A stretch of DNA of 37,271 bases, from the NCBI GenBank assembly GCA_028282505.1, contig JANQHV010000628.1:1-37271 (forward strand), given 5' to 3'. Of the stretch, positions 26,044-32,914 are shown piece by piece. Under the pieces are notes generated by a model, which saw only the letters and a program-made list of their open reading frames with translations, had not been told where the DNA came from and ran no database searches. Source of the stretch: SAR324 cluster bacterium. Its GTDB lineage: Bacteria > SAR324 > NAC60-12. Each line of letters begins with the position of its first letter. Position 1 is the first letter of the stretch. Position numbers and translations under genes: made by a program.

Positions 26044-27147
26044 ATGAGAAAACATAATTTTTTAGATGATGTTGTCCACAAAAGTCGTTTGTATATGGGC
26101 GTTGTAAAAGCACAAACCCATAAAAAAATGGTACCCGTTGTTGCGAACTTGTATGTCACGGGAAGATGTAATGCGACATGTACATACTGTTATGTGGAAA
26201 TCAATAAGAAACCTAAACGCGAATTTTCTTTACAGCAGTGGAAAAAGCTGGTTGATGATCTCTATGTAAAAGGAACTCGTCTTTTTGCTTTAGTTGGAGG
26301 TGAACCACTTTTGTATCCAAAAATTGATGAGCTGGCGGAGCATATTATTTCAAAAAATGTGTATTTGAACTTAGCGACCAATGGATTTTTGCTTGATAAG
26401 CATTTAGAGATTGCCAGGATGGCAGATGAAGTTTCTATCAGTCTGGATGGTGACTTAGCCTCGCATAATTTAAATCGGGGAAATCGAAATTTTGAACGAA
26501 CAATGAAAGGTATTGATACCGCAATAGAAGCTGGTTGTAAAGTACGACTTTGTACAGTTGTTACACGCCATAATGCTGACATGATAGATTATTTAGTTGA
26601 CTTTGCTGAAGAAAGAAACATCTTTGTGACTTTTACTCCTCTTATTGATGCTCCGGATTTAAGAAAGGATGCTTCCGAACAACTACGTCTTTCTGATGAG
26701 GAAATACGAGAATTTTTTTTAAAACTAAAAGAAGTAAAGAAAAAATCCTCTCGTATCATTAATTCGTTTGCCAATATGGATTATATGATCAATTATCCCG
26801 TGCAATACGGAGAGGTCATTTGGAAAAATAGTCCTCATGCTGATTATTACCCTCATCCTTGTCCCTATGGAAGATTTCAGTTCTTAATCTCGAGTGTAGG
26901 TGAAATTTTTCCGTGTGGAATCATGTGGAATAATGATTACTTCGAGCCTAAAAATGTTCTTGATGTAGGACTAGATGAAGCATTGGAACACGCGTCTCAA
27001 GGACTGAAGTGTCAAAGTTGTTCTTTTGCAAATAGTGTTGACTGGAATAATGTCACTTCGCTGCCCTGGCTTTGGTATGGTGTGAAAATGACAGTAAAGC
27101 AATCATTTGGAAAACGGAAAATTCCTGTTTTGAGTGAAGTCTCATAA
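26044..27147 (+). CDS. radical SAM enzyme with auxiliary cysteine cluster
   Basis: The 367-residue protein has CNATCTYC (Cys42, Cys46, Cys49), GGEPLLYPK, ATNGFLL and SISLDGD, all in family order. The C-terminal half has HPCPYG, EIFPCGIMW and CQSCSF, giving candidate auxiliary-cluster ligands in a twitch/SPASM arrangement. It is closest in layout to the radical SAM proteins at 20462 and 27164. The substrate is unknown. The first ATG is used, and it lies 27 nt after the previous stop. Confidence 0.87.
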   Translation: MRKHNFLDDVVHKSRLYMGVVKAQTHKKMVPVVANLYVTGRCNATCTYCYVEINKKPKREFSLQQWKKLVDDLYVKGTRLFALVGGEPLLYPKIDELAEHIISKNVYLNLATNGFLLDKHLEIARMADEVSISLDGDLASHNLNRGNRNFERTMKGIDTAIEAGCKVRLCTVVTRHNADMIDYLVDFAEERNIFVTFTPLIDAPDLRKDASEQLRLSDEEIREFFLKLKEVKKKSSRIINSFANMDYMINYPVQYGEVIWKNSPHADYYPHPCPYGRFQFLISSVGEIFPCGIMWNNDYFEPKNVLDVGLDEALEHASQGLKCQSCSFANSVDWNNVTSLPWLWYGVKMTVKQSFGKRKIPVLSEVS

Positions 27148-27163
27148 TTGGTGGTGGGTGAAA

Positions 27164-28273
27164 ATGTTATCTAAAGTAAATACAGATAGGATCTTAGACT
27201 TGTATGGCCAGGCCAGGAGCTTTATGCCTGCAATGATCAGGAGACCTCTGGGGTATTATTTTTATATTACGGGCCTTTGTAATTTAAATTGTGATTATTG
27301 CTGGCAACGTGAAATGCCCGATAGGGAATCTGAAAATACAAAATCCCGTCGTAATGAGTTGAGCAAAGATGAATGGTTGAAAATCATAAATACCGTTCCT
27401 AGATTGGCCTTTGTTGGGTTAACGGGTGGTGAGCCAATGATCCATCCTGGTTTTCAGGATATTATCCAATTGTTGAGTGGGCGCAATCCCTATACAATTA
27501 ATACAAATGGATTCTACCTGAATGATAAAATTTTGAGAGATTTAATTGAATATAAAGCTTCTAATTTGTCTATTTCTATTGATGGATTTTCAGATGTTCA
27601 TGATTATTCACGGGGCAAACCCGGACTTTTCAATCATATAGTAGAACAAATTAAGAAGCTCAATGAATTGAAAGAAAAAACAGGGGCAAAAAAGCCATCA
27701 ATCACCATCAAAACGGTTCTTTTAGATCCAATTGTTGATAGGTTGGAAGAATTTTATCACTTTTGTGATCAGACCCTGAAAGCCGATTGTTTAAATATTT
27801 CCATTATGAAAACTACGGAGCATGCTCAGTATGATTTTCGTGTTTATGACAATTTAAAGGGAGTTGCTGCTGCCGGTGAACCAATATGTCATAGTTATGA
27901 AAAGAAACAGCAAATTCCAGATGTGCTGATTGATCTATTAAATCTCTCTAAAAAACACAACTGTCAGGTGCTTTATTATCCCAGGGTCACAGGAGATGCT
28001 GCTATCAGGCATCTTTTTGAGTCTGAAGGCAAGGATGGGTTTACATCGTGTTATGTACCTTGGACACTGATTGTTATTTTATCTGAAGGATCAGTTATCC
28101 CCTGTTTGTCGGTCAAATTGAGCAATATCCGGGATTTGGACTATGATGTGAAAAGGATCGATGAGTTGAAAAAGTATAATGATTTTTTAAAATGGCGTTC
28201 TAGCATGAATCATGCTGAGAAATCGCCTGCTGTGTGTAATATGTGTTGTTTTTCAAAGGTAAAAAAAGATTAA
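27164..28273 (+). CDS. radical SAM enzyme with auxiliary cysteine cluster; 3' end abuts a transposon remnant
   Basis: The 369-residue protein (from ATG 27164) has CNLNCDYC (Cys39, Cys43, Cys46), TGGEPMIHP, NTNGFYL and SISIDGF. C-terminal TSCYVPW, SVIPCLS and VCNMCC could hold an auxiliary cluster. A GTG start at 27134 would overlap the upstream gene and adds 10 residues including three tryptophans, so ATG 27164, preceded by a GGTGGGTG stretch, is preferred. Its stop codon sits at the edge of a truncated MITE (28273-28349), so the original end may have been altered. Confidence 0.85.
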   Translation: MLSKVNTDRILDLYGQARSFMPAMIRRPLGYYFYITGLCNLNCDYCWQREMPDRESENTKSRRNELSKDEWLKIINTVPRLAFVGLTGGEPMIHPGFQDIIQLLSGRNPYTINTNGFYLNDKILRDLIEYKASNLSISIDGFSDVHDYSRGKPGLFNHIVEQIKKLNELKEKTGAKKPSITIKTVLLDPIVDRLEEFYHFCDQTLKADCLNISIMKTTEHAQYDFRVYDNLKGVAAAGEPICHSYEKKQQIPDVLIDLLNLSKKHNCQVLYYPRVTGDAAIRHLFESEGKDGFTSCYVPWTLIVILSEGSVIPCLSVKLSNIRDLDYDVKRIDELKKYNDFLKWRSSMNHAEKSPAVCNMCCFSKVKKD

Positions 28274-28349
28274 TTCGCCTTAAATTTTTTCAAAAATCCA
28301 CTCGACGAGATCGATTTTTTGCCACGAACCATCTTTTCCAAACAGGTTC
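28273..28349 (-). mobile_element. truncated MITE (copy of the 36851-37011 element, opposite orientation)
   Basis: Read on the minus strand this 77-bp stretch matches the first 77 bp of the MITE at 36851-37011 with about five differences, including the complete 17-bp terminal repeat starting GAACCTGTTTGGAAAA. Minus-strand flank at that end is TTA, the same base triplet as at the intact copies. The internal end, GGCGAAT, stops at the stop codon of the radical SAM gene, and the other half is missing. Confidence 0.85.
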
Positions 28350-28393
28350 TAAGATGAAAAAGGCATTGTCATATATCACAAAAAAATAACATA

Positions 28394-29221
28394 ATGCACA
28401 AGGAAATCTTCTACAAAAACAAAGTAGTAGTAGTCACAGGTGCTTCAAAGGGGATTGGTAAAAGTTTAGTTTATTTGTTGGTCGCTTCAGGCGCAAAAGT
28501 TGCTGGTTTGGCACGTTCTGTGGAACTATTAGACGCAATCACCTTAAAAACAGAAAAACTTTCCGGAACTTTTTTACCTATTGATTGTGATGTAAGCGAC
28601 CGAAACGAGGTTAAATCTGCTATCGAAATAATACGTAGTAAATTTGAAAAGATTGATATTCTTATTAATAATGCTGGAGTAGGATTGACAGGGCCATCCT
28701 ATCAGACTGATAGAAGAGAAATAGTGAAATGTTTTGATGTTAATTTTTTTGGTGCATTAAACTGTATTGAGCCTGTATTACCTGAGATGCTTGAACGCCA
28801 ACAAGGTACTATTGTGAACATTGCATCCATTGTAGCCAAATATGGATTGCCGGCAAATAGTTATTACTCTGCTGCGAAAGCGGCACTAGTATCTTATACT
28901 CAAGCTCTGCGTGCAGAAGTTGCCCCGGCAAATATTAACGTTTTGACTATCTACCCAGGTAGTACAGATACCGAGTTTCAAAAAGATCAATCAAAAACTC
29001 CAGGTTTCATTCCTAATAAACCAAATAAGAGTAGGCAACTTAGTTCTAATTTAGCAGCTAAGAAAATTCTATTTGCCATTGAAAAGAATAAAAGAGAATT
29101 TATTATTAGTCGCACTACAAAAATGATGATCTTTTTAAAAACTTTTTTTCCATTTGTTGCAGAATATATTGTAATAAAAATTTTTGGTACGGAAAAGTGG
29201 CATTCTCAGAAAAAATTATAA
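28394..29221 (+). CDS. short-chain dehydrogenase, paralogue of the SDR part of the 21528 gene
   Basis: The 275-residue SDR has TGASKGIG at 15-22, NNAG at 92-95, Ser145, Tyr158-x3-Lys162 and a TDTEF substrate-loop motif. It shares long identical or similar stretches with residues 1-265 of the product of 21528-23411 (for example CFDVNF, VVAKYGLP-like, YYSAAKAAL, IYPG-TDTEF) and ends at the point where the longer protein's extension begins. The hydrophobic segment MMIFLKTFFPFVAEYIV suggests membrane contact, as in 3-ketosphinganine-reductase-like SDRs. A duplication is the simplest explanation. It follows a 120-nt gap holding a transposon remnant. Confidence 0.87.
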   Translation: MHKEIFYKNKVVVVTGASKGIGKSLVYLLVASGAKVAGLARSVELLDAITLKTEKLSGTFLPIDCDVSDRNEVKSAIEIIRSKFEKIDILINNAGVGLTGPSYQTDRREIVKCFDVNFFGALNCIEPVLPEMLERQQGTIVNIASIVAKYGLPANSYYSAAKAALVSYTQALRAEVAPANINVLTIYPGSTDTEFQKDQSKTPGFIPNKPNKSRQLSSNLAAKKILFAIEKNKREFIISRTTKMMIFLKTFFPFVAEYIVIKIFGTEKWHSQKKL

Positions 29222-29279
29222 ATTTTTGAGTGCTGTTTATTCACACCAAACATACCCGTAGTAGGAAACATCAGAAGAC

Positions 29280-29957
29280 ATGAGCAAATTGATGAAGAAC
29301 CCAATTACGCAAATAAGCCATTGGATTAAAAATCATTATGACAACCATTATTCTTCTATCACCGTGGGGGAAAATGGGAACCATATTGTTTCTTATAAGG
29401 ATGGTAGTAAATATGAAGGGCAGTGGAAAAACGGACAACGAAACGGAGAAGGTGTAATTTTCTACAATAACGGCGAAAAGGAGTATGAAGGGCACTGGAA
29501 GGATGATCAACGGCATGGAGAAGGCGTTGAGTACTTTTATATGGAAAAAATAAAAAAGTACGAGGGAGGATGGAAAGAAGGCAAAAAACATGGTAATGGA
29601 GTCCTCTATAATAGTAAAGGGATGAAACGCTATGAAGGACAATGGAAAGACGGTTACCGTCATGGGAGCGGAGCTTTATATTTTGATAAAGTAGAAAAAA
29701 AAAGATACGAAGGAGAATGGGAAAAAGGTTTTCCCTGCGGTCAAGGAATACAGTACTATAAAAACGGTCAAATTGAATATGAAGGAATATTTGATCACCG
29801 GTTTTATGGAGATGGAAATTATTATGACAAACAAGGCGAGGTCTTACAAGATCAATGGAAAGGCGTTCATGTTTCTTTTAAAGGAAAGTTAAAACACAGA
29901 ACGGAAAAGAATGAGCATGAATTTGAACAGAAAAATTTTATTAAAGGACATTATTGA
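29280..29957 (+). CDS. MORN-repeat protein
   Basis: The 225-residue protein has six MORN-type repeats of about 24-25 residues with the YEGxW-x(4)-xGxG signature starting near residues 45, 69, 94, 118, 143 and 167. The last repeats degrade, and a charged tail (about 195-225) follows. There is no signal peptide or membrane segment, so it is probably cytosolic. MORN repeats in bacteria are linked to lipid or protein binding, but no specific role can be given. It may scaffold nearby enzymes or simply be a passenger in the cluster. Confidence 0.85.
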   Translation: MSKLMKNPITQISHWIKNHYDNHYSSITVGENGNHIVSYKDGSKYEGQWKNGQRNGEGVIFYNNGEKEYEGHWKDDQRHGEGVEYFYMEKIKKYEGGWKEGKKHGNGVLYNSKGMKRYEGQWKDGYRHGSGALYFDKVEKKRYEGEWEKGFPCGQGIQYYKNGQIEYEGIFDHRFYGDGNYYDKQGEVLQDQWKGVHVSFKGKLKHRTEKNEHEFEQKNFIKGHY

Positions 29958-30063
29958 TGGTTTCGTAAAAAATATATTCATAAAATTATCGAGTATAATA
30001 CTTTAGACTGTTTTTATGAAAAATATTAATAATATCAGTGTTTTGATTCTGTTTTGTCACTGA

Positions 30064-30093
30064 TTGAAATCATTAACCACAAAACTTTATAAT
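30064..30093 (+). promoter_or_regulatory. candidate sigma70 promoter before the radical SAM gene at 30188
   Basis: TTGAAA at 30064-30069 and TATAAT at 30088-30093 are separated by 18 nt, which fits a sigma70-type promoter. Transcription would start about 90 nt upstream of the next gene. It is the best promoter-like pair I see in the larger gaps. A second TATAAT at 29994-29999 has no good -35 partner. Confidence 0.45.
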
Positions 30094-30187
30094 CACTTAA
30101 AAAGTGTCCGAACCATTGTGAATACATAAGGCTTCATTTAAAACAAGTTTGAAAATAATCATTAGGAAACTCAAGCCAGGGTGTAAT

Positions 30188-31258
30188 ATGTTTCAGAAAG
30201 CTAAACATTTTGTTAGTCATTCAAAAATCATCAAAAGAAATATTAATCTTATTCCTAAAATTGCTTCAGGTTATTATAAAACGTTAGTGTTGAAGCAAAA
30301 CGTTTTGCGTACTTTGGAACTAGCCCTTTTAACCGAATGTAACTCTGAGTGTGTGATGTGTTATGCTACTGAAATGAAAAGAGAAGATGACCATTACTTA
30401 ACGCCCGAAGAATATAGAAATTTGTGGCAGCAAGCTAGAAAACTAGGGGCTTTCTCTGCGATATTATCAGGTGGAGAACCCACTATGCGCAAAGAATTTT
30501 TTGAGATTGTAGAGGCATTAAATCCTCATGATTCGATTATTGGTTTAGTTTCAAATTCTTCAATGCTAAATAGACCATTTTTGAAAGATTTGAAAAAAGC
30601 AGGCATTGAAACCTTACATTTAAGCTTAGATAGTTTAGATGAGGAAAAAAATGATCGAATTCGTGGTATGCCAGGACATTACAGACATGTAATGTATGCG
30701 ATAGAAGAAGGTAAAAAGCAAGGATTTCACGTATTTCTGAGTACTGTTATCATGCGTGACGGAATGGATAAAATGAAAGAAATCGTGCAATTTGCCATGA
30801 AAAATGAAATCGGTGTAATTTTCTCGTTAGCCTGTGTATCCGGTGAGTGGTCTCAAGCTAAAGACGTGCTTCTGACTGATGAAGAATGGAAGTATGTTCA
30901 AAACTATATGAAAAAAAATAACGGAATAATTCGATCTGATTGGACCATCAATTTATCAATGAAGACAGAATGCCCAGGAGGAAGGGAAAAAATTTCGGTT
31001 TCTCCTTATGGTGATATACAGGGATGTGGTATGAATTATGTTTCTTTCGGAAATATTCGAGAAGAACCTCTTGAAAGAATTTGGAGACGTTCATGTGAAT
31101 TTCCAGACTTTAAAAGAAGGCCGACTTCTTGTCTGATCGGTGCGGACATGGATTATATTGAACGTTATATTCGTCCATTGTCAGGAAAGACCGTCCCTGT
31201 CCAAATTGATCAGCATCCCACCAATCCCATTTCTTTTGCTGAATTGGAGGGGCGATAA
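30188..31258 (+). CDS. radical SAM/SPASM enzyme
   Basis: The 356-residue protein (from ATG 30188) has CNSECVMC (Cys51, Cys55, Cys58), LSGGEPTMRKEF and SLDSLD-xxxDRIRG. The C-terminal segment CPGGREKISVSPYGDIQGCG, FGNIREEPLERIWR and a later PTSCL resembles SPASM. The TTG at 30149 would add 13 residues with no family signature, so ATG 30188 is preferred. It follows a 230-nt gap containing a promoter candidate, so it may begin a separate transcript. Confidence 0.87.
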   Translation: MFQKAKHFVSHSKIIKRNINLIPKIASGYYKTLVLKQNVLRTLELALLTECNSECVMCYATEMKREDDHYLTPEEYRNLWQQARKLGAFSAILSGGEPTMRKEFFEIVEALNPHDSIIGLVSNSSMLNRPFLKDLKKAGIETLHLSLDSLDEEKNDRIRGMPGHYRHVMYAIEEGKKQGFHVFLSTVIMRDGMDKMKEIVQFAMKNEIGVIFSLACVSGEWSQAKDVLLTDEEWKYVQNYMKKNNGIIRSDWTINLSMKTECPGGREKISVSPYGDIQGCGMNYVSFGNIREEPLERIWRRSCEFPDFKRRPTSCLIGADMDYIERYIRPLSGKTVPVQIDQHPTNPISFAELEGR

Positions 31259-31302
31259 GGTATCTAAACAATTAATCACTATTTAACCCCGATATTGATA
31301 AT

Positions 31303-32838
31303 ATGATAGAAACAAAAAACATGGGTGGGGTTGTGATGATACAACCCAATACTTCATTAACAGGTTCCTTTATCCGGATGCTCCCGCTTGGGGTGCTTTA
31401 TGCCTCGAGTAAAATCATAAAAGATGGATTTTCTGTAGATATTTTAGATACGCGTGTTGTGCGCTCATCTTGGAAAGAAAAACTGGCTGGAATGATAAAA
31501 GACGATACACTGGTGGTGGGGCTGTCTGTCATGAGTGGTTATTCTATTATTGAGAGTGTCAAGATCTCACGTTTTGTGAAAGAGAAATGGCCTGCGGTGA
31601 AAGTGGTGTGGGGTGGGCCTCATCCTACGTTTAGTCCAGATGATGTATTGTTGGAGTCTGCCATTGATTTCGCAATTAGTGGGTATGGGGCAGAACCTTT
31701 TCGGCAGTTAATGCAAAATTTAATTAATAGTGAACAAGCCTTACCGTTTGAACAAATCAATGGATTGTCCTGGAGAGATGAAAACGGGCTGGTTCATATT
31801 AATAAAGCAACCAACAGTTTTGAATTTATTCACTATGAGGACATTCCCTACGATCTTATTGAAAATTTTCAAGATTATAAGCATATAGATACGGATGAAA
31901 AAGTATTTCCCATGTATAGTGTGATGGGATGCCCCTATAAATGCTCTTTTTGTAGTTCTCCCGCACAATATTCAAACATTAAGAAAAAATGGGAGCAATA
32001 CCCCTTGGAAGAAATTGTCGAGCATATCAAATTTGTGAAAGAGAAATATGGTGCGACGTTTGTCTATTTCATTGATGATGATTCTTTTGTCAATTTAAAA
32101 CATGTGGAAGGCATTATTGACCAACTGAATGAAGATAAAATAAAAATCAAATTAGGATTTCGAGGGGCTCGTATCAATGAGATTATCAAGATGAGCGATC
32201 AATTTCTCGAGAAACTGGCAGCAGCTGGCACCAACACGATGCACATTGGTATTGAATCCGGGTCAAATCGGCTTCTCAAATTAATGAAAAAAAACACCAC
32301 AGTGGAGCAAATCGTCAAAGTCAATCAAAAATTAGCAAGACATCCAGAAATCACAGTTTTTTATAATTTCATAGTAGGGTATCCTACTGAGACTTTGGAG
32401 GAAACAAAACAAACAAGAGACTTAATTCTGCGTCTTGTTCAAGATAATCCCACTTGCTGTGTGATACCCCTCAATAAACCGAGACCATTACCGGGAACAG
32501 AATTATATGAATTGGCTGTCAGTTTTGGATATCAGGGACCTAAAACCCTGGAAGGATGGGGTGAGTATGATGTTGAATCCTCTGACTACAGGGTGGAGTG
32601 GTTAACAGAGGAGCATAATAAGTTTATCCGCATGATGTTTTTATGCATGTATTTTATTGATAATAAGATCCTTCAGCTTTCCAAAGGCCGTAGCCTTAAG
32701 TACACTTTTTTGAAAATTATGGCAGCACTGTATAAACCTGTGGCAACATTCCGTTTTAAATATGGCATCGACAAACTGTTGATCGAAGATATATTTTATT
32801 CTTTCTTCAATTGGTTAATTAAAAGCTCTCATCCTTAA
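31303..32838 (+). CDS. B12-binding-domain radical SAM protein
   Basis: The 511-residue protein has an N-terminal cobalamin-binding-like fold (PLGVLYASSKI, VVGLSVMSGY, VVWGGPHPTFSPD, residues about 20-125) followed by a radical SAM domain with CPYKCSFC (Cys210, Cys214, Cys217), FIDDDSFV and HIGIESGSNRLLKLMKK. The C-terminal PLPGTELYE is typical of BchE/B12-radical SAM methylases and ring-forming enzymes. The classic DxHxxG cobalamin motif is not obvious. Such enzymes add methyl groups or rearrange carbon skeletons. It lies 44 nt after another radical SAM gene. Confidence 0.85.
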   Translation: MIETKNMGGVVMIQPNTSLTGSFIRMLPLGVLYASSKIIKDGFSVDILDTRVVRSSWKEKLAGMIKDDTLVVGLSVMSGYSIIESVKISRFVKEKWPAVKVVWGGPHPTFSPDDVLLESAIDFAISGYGAEPFRQLMQNLINSEQALPFEQINGLSWRDENGLVHINKATNSFEFIHYEDIPYDLIENFQDYKHIDTDEKVFPMYSVMGCPYKCSFCSSPAQYSNIKKKWEQYPLEEIVEHIKFVKEKYGATFVYFIDDDSFVNLKHVEGIIDQLNEDKIKIKLGFRGARINEIIKMSDQFLEKLAAAGTNTMHIGIESGSNRLLKLMKKNTTVEQIVKVNQKLARHPEITVFYNFIVGYPTETLEETKQTRDLILRLVQDNPTCCVIPLNKPRPLPGTELYELAVSFGYQGPKTLEGWGEYDVESSDYRVEWLTEEHNKFIRMMFLCMYFIDNKILQLSKGRSLKYTFLKIMAALYKPVATFRFKYGIDKLLIEDIFYSFFNWLIKSSHP

Positions 32839-32914
32839 ATTCTTATCAATAAAAATCAAATAAAATTCCTTCCCATTTCCTGGGAATCCCTCCTCTATTG
32901 ATCTAAAAATAGGC

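Noticed and set aside
28353-28388. Small frame starting MKKALSYITKK
   Set aside because: Eleven codons in an AT-rich gap with no ribosome site cannot be separated from chance.
29271-29663. 130-residue hydrophobic-looking minus-strand frame
   Set aside because: It is antisense to the MORN repeats; repeated Tyr/Gly/Lys codons read backwards give the Phe- and Pro-rich pattern.
31259-31302. Cobalamin riboswitch ahead of the B12-type radical SAM gene
   Set aside because: The gap is only 44 nt and has no B12-box-like element.
32870-32886. TTCCCA/TGGGAA hairpin before the YfhO-like gene
   Set aside because: The stem is only 6 bp and no T-run follows, so it is not a convincing terminator.
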